Assembly (NCBI GenBank): GCA_949358305.1
Contig: OX442314.1
Coordinates: forward strand, 36,739,211-36,803,210
Origin: Strigamia acuminata
Taxonomy: Eukaryota > Arthropoda > Chilopoda > Geophilomorpha > Linotaeniidae
Length of the DNA stretch: 64,000 bases
Direction of reading: 5' to 3'
The position numbers and the translations under genes are program-made. Positions 53,501 through 63,318 of the stretch are shown here, one piece after another (within the stretch, counting starts at the first letter, position 1; each line of letters starts with the position of its first letter). The notes under the pieces are model-generated. The model was not told the origin of the DNA, did not search any database, and saw only the letters and a program-made list of their open reading frames with translations.

Positions 53501-54045
53501 CTACAAGAAATTTGGTGTCACTCAAAGCTCAGTTCAACATCGCCTCCTCGCCCGGCCCATAATGGAACCAGTGATTGCAGCGTGGCACCTGGAATATGAC
53601 CGCTTCTCCCCCGTGGGATTTGGTTTGCTGGTGGCCACCAGCGCGCCTCCTCCACGAATCGAGTTTGAATACGCTGCAGACTGTCCCATTACTTTTACTT
53701 GGGCTGCGCACCAAGAAATAGAAATAATAAAGAAGGTTTGGAATTATATTCCCCTCCCAACCACTCAGTTTTTTAGGCTAAGCTAGAAAGGAATAGAAGA
53801 CCGTTGGAAAGTGTGGCTAGTGTAAGTCCCGGCTTGCCAGTACCCAGGCAAGCTGGACATGCAAAGCCACCAATTTTTGTCTGATCAGGGTCCAATGGTC
53901 AGCGATTAGCGGCCGTTTCGCCTGCTGACCCCCTATCACAATCATGACCAAGGAAATTTCCCCCTCTAGTTGAAAGAAAAAATTCATTTAATATTGTGCT
54001 TCACACAATCAGTAAATTAGAATAGTATTCGCAAGAGAATTCAAA
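53500..54045 (-). other. Interior edge of a minus-strand LTR element
   Basis: This follows the PBS at 54046-54061 in the minus direction. No gag was recognised; the plus-strand ORF at 53562 and the minus-strand one at 53529-53714 are both unsupported. Confidence 0.35.
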
Positions 54046-54061
54046 ATCCTGGACGGGCCCA
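54046..54061 (-). promoter_or_regulatory. Primer-binding site of the minus-strand LTR element
   Basis: On the minus strand TGGGCCCGTCCAGGAT lies 4 nt after the LTR end. It begins TGG, as required to pair with a tRNA CCA end. tRNA identity not assigned. Confidence 0.45.
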
Positions 54062-54065
54062 CAAT

Positions 54066-54692
54066 TGTGAGTGTTCGGACGGACGCCACGTGGTCGGGGG
54101 AGAGCCACGGAGGCGCTGGACGCAACACACACGATAAAACAAACCACGAAATACACGGAGACACAATATAGTTTTAGTTATGGCTTTATTGGATGTCTAG
54201 GGGTATGATGCAGTGTCCCATAGTGTATTTCCCAAGGCGGCGGTTCCTTCGAACCGTCCCTAATCAGACCGCGTGGCACGGCGGCCATCGGCCGCCATGA
54301 CACACGAGGTCGGTAATCGGTTTTGGGCCACGCCGCCGAAGTTACGGTTAACGTCCGGCGGACGTGGCGCAACTGGACGCTCAGGTCCCGGCGGGCGACA
54401 ACGTCGCCACGCCGATAGTTCGGGTTATCTTTGCAGCCAGTTTCGGAGGCGGTCGCGATGCGACCGTTCGCCTTGCTGGTTGATCAACAACTCTCTTGTC
54501 CCTACGGGGACCAACCACTTCCGGAAGGGCGACTTCCGGGGCCTGATCCTGCTTGACCAAAGGCCCGCAGCTCCACCTGGTTGCGGAGGACCGCAACAGG
54601 CTGCGCGAGATACGAGAGGCGCTGGAGCTGCGCCAAGTGCATTGCCGTTGCAGTGCAGCGACCCGTGCGCAGGGGCAGCTGGTCACAGTACA
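54066..54692 (-). repeat. LTR of a retroelement, minus orientation
   Basis: On the minus strand it starts TGTACTGTGACC and ends CACTCACA (TG...CA), about 627 bp, much richer in GC than the surroundings. An AATAAA lies at plus coordinates 54185-54190, in the expected R region, and a PBS follows at 54046-54061. The other LTR is not in the window. It sits inside the ACTTATCTACTTTTGC repeat that also occurs at 17265. Long ORFs across it on both strands reflect GC content. Confidence 0.55.
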
Positions 54693-54726
54693 AAACTTAT
54701 CTACTTTTGCATAAATTAGTTTTTGG

Positions 54727-54918
54727 TCAGTGGAAATAGGGTTTCGTGGGTGAAGGTTTGATTCGAGAATCGATTAATAAAGTGTCTACATCTTGGACGA
54801 CATCTCCGACGGCCCATTTGCGAGTGCGGAGTAGAATCTTGGCGATGGGCGGCGCGACGTGGATTTTGTTGGCAAACGCCTCGGCACTCTCGTTCGGTCG
54901 ATAGGCACTCGAAATCAA
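54727..54918 (-). pseudogene. ARIH2-like gene fragment
   Basis: Minus-strand frame: AEAFANKIHVAPPIAKILLR, TRKWAVGDVVQDVDTLLIDS, RIKPSPTKP. It matches residues about 65-105 of the ARIH2-like protein (17812-19365), just upstream of RING1, with a few substitutions. Both ends stop abruptly. The AACTTATCTACTTTTGC sequence on its left also occurs near the 3' side of the ARIH2-like gene. Confidence 0.8.
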
Positions 54919-54929
54919 GTTTTTAATTT

Positions 54930-55320
54930 AATTTAATTTAATTTAATAATATGTACAGACATGTTCTGAGGAAATAACTATTAAAAGTGGTTTTAAATTT
55001 ATTCATCACGAAGCAAAAAAAGTTAAAAGTGTATTTTTAAAAACTAAATTGTGTGATTTTCTTACAAATTTCTGCAGTTCAGCACAGAGAAATGCAGTAA
55101 TTCTGACAAATTTTTGTATTTTTCATGGAAAAATGCATTATTTTCAGTAAAAGTCTTGTTTCTACACGGATATTACGGACAATAATCGTTTCAGAAAATT
55201 AGGAGCGGCCGAAGAAGAAGATTTACCAAACAGAAACGCGATTAGATCATTTTAAATTTTTTTTTAAATTAGAATTATTTTTAGTTGTTTAATATTTAAT
55301 ATTAATAATTAAAGAAAAAA
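54930..55320. other. AT-rich spacer, no gene recognised
   Basis: TTTAATTTAATTTAATTT run at 54925-54945. Nothing else supported; no polyadenylation signal could be assigned to the CUL5-like ORF. Confidence 0.45.
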
Positions 55321-55324
55321 GAAT

Positions 55325-56569
55325 TTAAGCAATGTACAATAATGTGTTGAAATCGGACGGATCTCTCTTCAAGTAATTATTCTCGATGCACCATTCGACT
55401 TGCTCCTTGATCATCCTCTTGGTGGGCAAAAACATGTTTTTCAACAATACCACCAACTCCATCTGCAACTGATCGCTCGCAATAGTCTTCCTCGTCTTCG
55501 CAACACGGATGAGCGCTTCTTGCAGCCTCAGCTCCCTCAATTGCACGATCTCTTCGTTCTCCGCCTCTTTATTCTCCATCGAAAGCTGCAACCGCCCGAT
55601 CAGGTTCACTTTACCCCGTTTCTGCTCTTTCCCGTTCCGAACCAAAGCGAACTCGTCGTTTATCCAAAACTGCGACTCACGATTGAAACCCGACGGCGAC
55701 TTCACTTCCGGGTGACACAACACAACGTTCCGTTTCAAACTCGTCGTCGTCGCAACCAACGACCACATCGTCTTCTCCAGTTGAGCTTCGGGCAGCTCGG
55801 TCGCCAATCGCAAATCCTCGAACGAAATTCGGTCGTTCGGACGCTCGTTCCACGCAAACAGCACCGCCATTTGGAACGTCGTCACGTCCAGATCGAACTT
55901 ACCGACCGCATTCAGGAAAGTTATCGTCGCAGTCGACAATTGATGGTCCCAAGTCAATTTCCTTCCGCTGAACTTGGTAGTGTAATATTTCTCCATCTCG
56001 CACACGTAATCTTCCAATTCGAGTGGCAGCGTCACGGCCATCTTGTTTCCCGGTCGCGACAAAGCAGTGGCTGAGAAAATCTTGACGTAGATCGAGTCTT
56101 TGATTTTCGGATTCGATTCTCTGAAGTCGCGATTGAAATCGACGCTCAATTGAATGTCGTTGAACATCTTCGAGGCCCTGGAGACGTATTCGGCCGGCAT
56201 CCCGATGTCTTTTAACCACCCGACCATCTCTCCTTCCTTGTCCAGATCGGCCGTCGTGTCCAAGAGCAAACGCCTCGTCAAATGCGACTTGTAATAGATC
56301 ATGTAAACGTCTTTGTTCGATACGTATTTGAGCAGCAGAACGGCGTCTTTCAACTTGCTGTCGATGTCCGCCGAAGTGAGTTTCTTGCTCATCGGCGACT
56401 TCCGTAACAACAATTCGCAGTAGTTGGCCAACAACTCGGGGCATTTCGACTCGGCCGAAGTTTTGTTTCTCACCCGCAGTTCCAATTTAAAGATGGTCGT
56501 GTCGTTGACGATTATTCTAAACGCCCTGTCCCTCGAAGAAAGGAATCGCGGGTCGTTTTGGAAAGCCAC
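55325..56569 (-). CDS. CUL5-like cullin, C-terminal half, intronless
   Basis: About 414 codons are open without introns. The first in-frame codon is GTG, right after TAG, which could also be a splice acceptor (GATCTAG/GTGG); no ATG start is seen, and no N-terminal cullin repeats lie upstream to 57450. The chain begins at NDPRFLSSRDRAFR, where CUL5 enters its C-terminal half, and holds IFKLELRV, KLTSADIDSKLKDAVLLLKY, YYKSHLTRRLLLDTTAD, FDLDVTTFQMAVLFAWN, EEIVQLRELRLQEALIRVAK (the Lys matches the neddylation site region) and the winged-helix end KNMFLPTKRMIKEQVEWCIE to TLLYIA. Missing: the repeats that bind Elongin/SOCS-box adaptors. Kept: the RBX2 and neddylation parts. Possibly a retrocopy or a dominant-negative form. 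Confidence 0.88.
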   Translation of the reverse strand: MAFQNDPRFLSSRDRAFRIIVNDTTIFKLELRVRNKTSAESKCPELLANYCELLLRKSPMSKKLTSADIDSKLKDAVLLLKYVSNKDVYMIYYKSHLTRRLLLDTTADLDKEGEMVGWLKDIGMPAEYVSRASKMFNDIQLSVDFNRDFRESNPKIKDSIYVKIFSATALSRPGNKMAVTLPLELEDYVCEMEKYYTTKFSGRKLTWDHQLSTATITFLNAVGKFDLDVTTFQMAVLFAWNERPNDRISFEDLRLATELPEAQLEKTMWSLVATTTSLKRNVVLCHPEVKSPSGFNRESQFWINDEFALVRNGKEQKRGKVNLIGRLQLSMENKEAENEEIVQLRELRLQEALIRVAKTRKTIASDQLQMELVVLLKNMFLPTKRMIKEQVEWCIENNYLKRDPSDFNTLLYIA

Positions 56570-56579
56570 CTAGATCACC

Positions 56580-57450
56580 TCTCCAATAAATACGTCGAGA
56601 TAACGTTGTGAGAGACGCACTGTGAACTTTATTAATTTTTTTAAACAAGCAATTGAGTACGATGTGTTAGTTGAGCCCCGCGATATTAATGCTAAATTCA
56701 AACTGTATGATTCGAAAAAAAATTCAATATTCTTTATGTTGGCATTTAACTTCACTGCTAAACATTAATTACAATCTATATCTTGTAAACAAATTCTTGT
56801 TGACAGTTTCCACCGGTTATTACATTAAGTGAATCATTGCCACTACTGGTAAGCCAAACTTAAGCGTTAGTTTTTATGAATTTCTTACTAATTTGTTCGT
56901 TTTATGCATTATATTACCAAGAAACATTAAGAAAACGACAAATAACACATGGTGGCTGTTGTCTTTAACTCCATAACTACTATTGTAAATCATGCAACAA
57001 TGTATCCGGTTGCCAAGGATCATGCTTGGCAACCAGTATTATACTCGACACAAATAAATCAACCAGTAGACCTAAAAAGGACTGACTTTTCTCACTCCTC
57101 GGGCCCGAGTTCGTTTTGGGACTCAAGACTCGATCCAGGACTAAGTCATTGTAACGGAAAAATTTCAGTGTTTTGGACCTTTCAATAACCTGCAAAATGA
57201 AATATTGATACGAAATTCTCCCAAAGAAACAAAATCAATACGTATTTCAGCAGAAAATATCACTAATCCCAACTCAAAACGAGGAAATCTAGTCGACAGC
57301 AGACTAAATAAAGAAAGCTGAAAGAATGGATCCTATTTGTTTGTTTAAAAATTTCTTAAAGTGCCATATAAAACTAATTTGCCTGCCAAAGTTGAATATT
57401 TCTTTGAGCTTAAGAAGGATTTGGCTTATGACAACCTTATTTAATTTTTT
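56580..57450. other. No gene recognised
   Basis: AT-rich; no N-terminal cullin exons found on the minus strand. Confidence 0.45.
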
Positions 57451-57589
57451 TTGTCATATTTCTTAGTATTAAGTTGATAGTAAGAAGGAAATACCGGGCT
57501 GAAGTTGGCAGACCATTCGATTCGCCCATCTAGGGGCAGGACGATACCCAATGTTAAAACTTAAAATATTTCCCAAACGTAAAATATTG

Positions 57590-58375
57590 ACTGGCACAGC
57601 ACCAATCATGGTCCATGGGGTCAATCACCCCCAAATCTACCGAATTTCCAAGTTTCAGGTCGATCTGATCGGCCAGTTTTGAGATATTGCCATTTTTACG
57701 CCAGCAGACTATTCAAAAAATGTGTAAAAGTGTCACCGACGAATAAATATTCGCTGGCACAGCACCATTCACAGTCCATAGGGTAAATAAACCTCGAATC
57801 TAACGAATTTCCAAGTTTCAGACCGATCTGATCGGCCAGTTTTGAGATATCGGTGTTTTTAGGCCAGCAGACTATTCGAAAATGTTTAAAAGTGCCACCA
57901 ACAAATAAATTTTCACTGGCACAGCACCATTCATGGTCCATAGGGTAAATAAACCTCGAATCTAACGAATTTCCAAGTTTCAGACCGATCTGATCGGCCA
58001 GTTTCGAGATATCGGTGTTTTTAGGCCAGCAGACTATTCGAAAATGTGTAAATGTGTCACCGACAAATAAATATTCGCTGGCACAGCACCATTCATGGTC
58101 CATAGGGTCAATCACCCCCAAATCTACCGAATTTCAAAGTTTCAGACCGATCTGATCGGCCAGTTTTGAGATATCGGTGTTTTTAGGCCAGCAGACTATT
58201 CGAAAATGTTTAAAAGTGCCACCAACAAATAAATTTTCACTGGCACAGCACCATTCATGGTCCATAGGGTAAATAAACCTCGAATCTAACGAATTTCCAA
58301 GTTTCAGACCGATCTGATCGGCCAGTTTTGAGATATCGGTGTTTTTAGGCCAGCAGACTATTCGAAAAATGCTTT
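57590..58375 (-). repeat. Left 162-bp tandem array
   Basis: Five units, each with GGTCCATAGGGT, CCAAGTTTCAGACCGATC, GGCCAGTTTTGAGATATC and GGCCAGCAGACTATTCG. Since 162 is a multiple of three, the minus strand shows a false-looking but open repeat ORF (57696-58121). Confidence 0.88.
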
Positions 58376-58445
58376 AAGTGTAAGTTTCAAATCAATCCAA
58401 TAATTCGTTTGGGAAATAATATTGTATTTATTTATTACAAGGAAT

Positions 58446-59560
58446 TTATTTTTGGGTGCACAGCGTTGCCAGCGTTTTGGACTGCCAGCGTTTTAATTTT
58501 CAGCGTTTTTGCAATATATTTTTTTTTTTCCCAGCGTTTTCAATTTCAGCGTTTTAATTATTTAATAAATAACGTTTATATTCGATTTGATTTTAGCGTT
58601 TTGTTTGCCAGCGTTTCTAGTGCCAGCGTTTCCAGTGCCAGCGTTTTTTGTGCCAGCGTTTTTTGTGCCAGCGTATTTAATTCCCGCGTCCGTATACGCA
58701 TTTGTTGCACGTCGCATGTACGTGCAACGTTGTTATTTGTTTGTTGTTGTTTTTCGGATTTTCGGGTTGGTTGTTAGTGGGTTGGTATTAGTGGATTTTA
58801 TTGGGGTATCGTTGTTGGATTTTGTTGGGTTTGTTGTGTCATCTAAACCCCAGATGTGTCAATTTGTCACACCTTATCGGTGGATACAGCCGAAAACGCT
58901 CATTCTGCAGGAGAGCTTCAAGCTAAACTGGGACAATTTTTATGTCCAAGGCTGCACACATGACAGGGGATATACTGTATAATGTCACTTGATTGCCGAA
59001 ATTATCATTGCCAGCATCTTACTTTCAATCAATTCAATATGACTGGATTAGTGCAAACCACCATAATTACACGATTTAACACACCAGTTGATCAAGCTGG
59101 TCACTACCATTGGCATGCCGAAACGTTTTTTCGATATCGGGACGGAAATACACCCAAATATCCGGAATCCTTAAAGAAATAGTCAAAAATAACTGCCTGT
59201 CTTGCAGGCAGGTGATTTTAACTGGACATAAAACTGTTTTAGTTTACTCTGAATTTAAAAAATAAAATAAAAACAAAAAAAACGCTAAAAACAAAAACTC
59301 AGGCAATTTAAATTTAAACAACAAATTTAAAAACGCTGAATAAATAAAAAATGGCAAATTAATTATTATTATTATTTTATTATTTAAATTTATTGGACGC
59401 TAGAAACAATTAACGCTGGCAACAATAAACGCTGGCAACGTAAAACGCTGGCAAAATTAAATTAAAAAACAAAAAAATATATATTAATAAAAAACGCTGA
59501 ATACAGAAACGCTGGCACTTTAAAACGCTGGCAAAACCCTGACCCAAAAATACATGATGA
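58446..59560. mobile_element. Nested element with inverted GCCAGCGTTTT clusters
   Basis: About twelve copies of (GC)CAGCGTTT lie at 58462-58680, and about nine of its inverse AAACGCTGGC at 59285-59545. The outermost sequences also match in inverted form (TATTTTTGGGT at 58449 and ACCCAAAAATA at 59550). This looks like a transposon with subterminal transposase-binding motifs. The middle (58850-59182) has two short coding-like frames (CQFVTPYRWIQPKTLILQES; FNTPVDQAGHYHWHAETFF) that I cannot identify. It lies inside the larger MULE-like element. Confidence 0.65.
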
Positions 59561-59655
59561 ATTCAATTATTTAAGGAGAAAAACTGTGTTTCCATCAGCT
59601 GGTTGCTAGAAAGTTGTGTTTTAAGTTTTGTTTTGTTTGGTTTGGTTTGGTGATG

Positions 59656-60797
59656 TCATTTCCTTTTAATTATTATGCCATAATTAATTTGATAATTGTC
59701 TGGTATTTCATTGTGTGCAAAAATTGTCAGTTCTTTTTCCATGCCATCATATAAAAACCACTCTTCTCCTATTCTAACAATGCAAACAAAATGACCAATT
59801 CCTCCAGATTGTCTAAATGTTACTGCTAATATTTCATACCTATCGTTACCTACTTTAAATTTAGTTGGTATGTCTTTGAGTTTTTCTGTTTTAATACCAT
59901 AGTAAAATATTAAAACAGGGCATGATCGTATGAATTGTTTGGTACATTTGGAAGTGCCTACGCAATTAGATATTTTGCAAGGCTCATCATAATCTCTAAT
60001 CCACATTAAATTTGTTGTGCGTTGAGAATACAAAAGTATCCCATGATCTTGTGATATTTGAATGTGTGAATTATCAATAGAACATATTTTTTTAAGCTCT
60101 CTTACCTGAAATGCTTTTTCATAAAAATCAACAAAACATTCTCCTTCAGAACCAAAGCAGTTTATAATACCATTATTTGGGATTGTATGATTTAATATGT
60201 TAGTTATCCAGAGCAGTCTAGCTTGATCAAATTCTTTATTTGATAATAACTGATTCATTTGTAGTATTACTACTGCTGCATTGTTATTTGATGATGAAAA
60301 AAATGTTTTTACGTCAACATCAATATTTATTGCAAAGTTTACAACTGATATTAATCCATCCATTGAACATGTGTTGGTTAGTTCAATTTTTTTATTGCCC
60401 ACAGTAAGAGAGCCAGACCAAGGAATTGGAATGAAAATATCTGTACCTAAAGTTGGATGCATATTCAATTTAGATTGTGCAGAATAATATTTTGACTTTG
60501 TGCTTTTTGGTTTTTTCCAAACTTCTTGGCACAAATCCCAATCTTCTGCATTAGCTTTTTTTCTGCACTTAGAATTGGTCAGTTTTTTTACATCCATTTC
60601 ACAAGCAAACTTCTTAATTCGGCCTTTAATGTACTCTCTTGCCTTTTGAACAAAACGGCCTGGTTTCAAATGCAATTTTTGTTGCAATTCATCCTCCTTA
60701 ATCATTTTGAACCAGTTTTCTACAGAATTATTTGTATCTCTAGTTACACCATCAAGCATTGCTCCACTCCAGAATGGATAGTATTTGTATATTTCTT
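59656..60797 (-). CDS. MULE-linked protein with USP-like cysteine peptidase domain
   Basis: The minus-strand frame begins, before its first ATG at 60759, with YYPFWSGAMLDG and RDTNNSVENWFK, a typical end of the MULE core region. After a basic helical stretch it enters a peptidase-like domain: LTNTCSMDGLISVVNF resembles the Cys box of USP deubiquitinases (NTC...L), a C-x4-C pair follows (SNCVGTSKC), and GIGHFVCIVRIGEEWFLYDGM resembles the His box with its Asp. Length from the Cys box to the end is about 240 residues. Some MULEs are known to carry Ulp1-type peptidases; a USP-like one is less usual. Coding sequence is intact from 60797 to 59656. Confidence 0.6.
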
Positions 60798-61622
60798 TCG
60801 AAGTAGTCTTAAGTCTTGAAAGAAATCAGAATCTAAATCTTGACTTTGTGTTCTTTCACTGCGGATTTTCTGAAACACTGCAAGGTTTTTTATTGTTGTT
60901 GTATTCCCTGCAATAATTGTACCTATTTCAGTTTGAGAAAACTTACTAACATGATAAGCACTAGGGTATACGTTCTCTAATATATCAGCTGTGGTCTTTC
61001 TTTTTGTTCCTTTTAAAGGCCTGGAATGAACATCTTCTTTATCATGAAAATATTCTCCAGATGATAATACTTTTACAATAACATCATCATTAAGAGAAGG
61101 CTTTGCTTCAACTATAAATTTCAAATGAAAACAGTTCTTATGTTGACAGTGGGCTTTAGCACTTAAGTAATACCCATTTTTCTTTCTAGACTCTTCTTTT
61201 TGAATGCGATGCCAGTCAAAAATAGGAATGCAGTTTTTGTTTTGTTCAAAAAATTTATCGGAAAAGAATTCAGTCCACTCTTTTTGTAACTTCATGGGCT
61301 TTTCTTTAAGTGGAGCTATCTTACTCCACTCTTCACTACTGAATTTGATATCAAAATTGGAAGGTGGAATAGTTCCATCTACTTGTTCTACATATTTTAA
61401 TGTTGATATTTTTGGAATTTCATTTTCCCCAGTGTTTATATTTTCAACATTTAAGGAGTCATTTACTATTATAGGTTCAGTACAATGTGAAACATCAGAA
61501 AAATTATAATCTTCATTTTGTGTAGCATTTATGCTTAAATCAATCTCATTTTGAATTATCAAGTAGTGATCAGTTTTATTTGTACAAACATCATTAATAT
61601 ATGAAGAATCACCATTGCTCAA
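60744..61622 (-). CDS. MULE N-terminal DNA-binding protein, core deleted
   Basis: From the ATG at 61620-61622: an acidic leader (1-80), WTEFFSDKFFEQNKNC, GYYLSAKAHCQHKNCFHLKF, GEYFHDKEDVHS. The C-x4-C...H pattern is a zinc-binding fold of the WRKY/FLYWCH kind used by MULEs for end binding. It continues YHVSKFSQTEIGTI and FFQDLRLLRKKY, after which the DDE core should start. Instead the sequence jumps, within about 10 codons, to the YYPFWSGAM block in another frame. The catalytic core (about 200 residues) is therefore missing, and the element is an internal-deletion derivative. Confidence 0.65.
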   Translation of the reverse strand: MSNGDSSYINDVCTNKTDHYLIIQNEIDLSINATQNEDYNFSDVSHCTEPIIVNDSLNVENINTGENEIPKISTLKYVEQVDGTIPPSNFDIKFSSEEWSKIAPLKEKPMKLQKEWTEFFSDKFFEQNKNCIPIFDWHRIQKEESRKKNGYYLSAKAHCQHKNCFHLKFIVEAKPSLNDDVIVKVLSSGEYFHDKEDVHSRPLKGTKRKTTADILENVYPSAYHVSKFSQTEIGTIIAGNTTTIKNLAVFQKIRSERTQSQDLDSDFFQDLRLLRKKYTNTIHSGVEQCLMV

Positions 61623-61726
61623 ATTATTTTCATTTCTTATGGAGTGGTCATAATCAATCTCATTTGAGTTTGCATTGTTCTTGGGTAATAAATGATCACT
61701 GAAATCAATTATCTTATTAGGCTAAA

Positions 61727-63190
61727 TATTTATTCGTCGGTGACACTTTTACACATTTTCGAATAGTCTGCTGGCCTAAAAACACCGATATCTCAAAACT
61801 GGCCGATCAGATCGGTCTGAAACTTGGAAATTCGTTAGATTCGAGGTTTATTTACCCTATGGACTGTGAATGGTGCTGTGCCAGTGAAAATTTATTTGTT
61901 GGTGGCACTTTTAAACATTTTCGAATAGTCTGCTGGCCTAAAAACACCGATATCTCAAAACTGGCCGATCAGATCGGTCTGAAACTTTGAAATTCGGTAG
62001 ATTTGGGGGTGATTGACCCTATGGACCATGAATGGTGCTGTGCCAGCGAATATTTATTTGTCGGTGACACATTTACACATTTTCGAATAGTCTGCTGGCC
62101 TAAAAACACCGATATCTCGAAACTGGCCGATCAGATCGGTCTGAAACTTGGAAATTCGTTAGATTCGAGGTTTATTTACCCTATGGACCATGAATGGTGC
62201 TGTGCCAGTGAAAATTTATTTGTTGGTGGCACTTTTAAACATTTTCGAATAGTCTGCTGGCCTAAAAACACCGATATCTCAAAACTGGCCGATCAGATCG
62301 GTCTGAAACTTTGAAATTCGGTAGATTTGGGGGTGATTGACCCTATGGACCATGAATGGTGCTGTGCCAGCGAATATTTATTTGTCGGTGACACATTTAC
62401 ACATTTTCGAATAGTCTGCTGGCCTAAAAACACCGATATCTCGAAACTGGCCGATCAGATCGGTCTGAAACTTGGAAATTCGTTAGATTCGAGGTTTATT
62501 TACCCTATGGACCATGAATGGTGCTGTGCCAGTGAAAATTTATTTGTTGGTGGCACTTTTAAACATTTTCGAATAGTCTGCTGGCCTAAAAACACCGATA
62601 TCTCAAAACTGGCCGATCAGATCGGTCTGAAACTTTGAAATTCGGTAGATTTGGGGGTGATTGACCCTATGGACCATGAATGGTGCTGTGCCAGCGAATA
62701 TTTATTTGTCGGTGACACATTTACACATTTTCGAATAGTCTGCTGGCCTAAAAACACCGATATCTCGAAACTGGCCGATCAGATCGGTCTGAAACTTGGA
62801 AATTCGTTAGATTCGAGGTTTATTTACCCTATGGACCATGAATGGTGCTGTGCCAGTGAAAATTTATTTGTTGGTGGCACTTTTAAACATTTTCGAATAG
62901 TCTGCTGGCCTAAAAACACCGATATCTCAAAACTGGCCGATCAGATCGGTCTGAAACTTGGAAATTCGTTAGATTCGAGGTTTATTTACCCTATGGACTG
63001 TGAATGGTGCTGTGCCAGCGAATATTTATTCGTCGGTGACACTTTTACACATTTTTTGAATAGTCTGCTGGCGTAAAAATGGCAATATCTCAAAACTGGC
63101 CGATCAGATCGACCTGAAACTTGGAAATTCGGTAGATTTGGGGGTGATTGACCCCATGGACCATGATTGGTGCTGTGCCAGTCAATATTT
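61727..63190 (+). repeat. Right 162-bp tandem array
   Basis: Nine units; CCCTATGGAC..GAATGG occurs at about 61856, 62017, 62180, 62341, 62504, 62665, 62828, 62990 and (as CCCCATGGACCATGATTGG) 63152. Units of 324 bp from 62003, 62327 and 62651 are nearly identical to each other. Plus-strand ORFs of 103-141 codons over it are repeat translations. Confidence 0.9.
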
Positions 63191-63318
63191 TACGTTTGGG
63201 AAATATTTTAAGTTTTAACATTGGGTATCGTCCTGCCCCTAGATGGGCGAATCGAATGGTCTGCCAACTTCAGCCCGGTATTTCCTTCTTACTATCAACT
63301 TAATACTAAGAAATATGA

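Noticed and set aside
53562-53786. Plus-strand ORF MEPVIAAWHLEYDRF...
   Set aside because: Lies in the interior of a minus-strand LTR element; no domain and both strands are open.
54273-54719. Long ORFs on both strands across 54.3-54.7 kb
   Set aside because: Lie within a GC-rich LTR; three frames are open at once, as expected from composition.
55400-56444. Long ORFs opposite and in another frame of the CUL5-like gene
   Set aside because: Shadow frames with His/Gln/Arg-rich composition; the CUL5 frame explains the region.
62003-63076. Plus-strand ORFs of 103-141 codons with WCCASEYLF repeats
   Set aside because: Translation of a 162-bp tandem repeat (multiple of three) inside the inverted arms; the left arm gives the same ORF on the minus strand.
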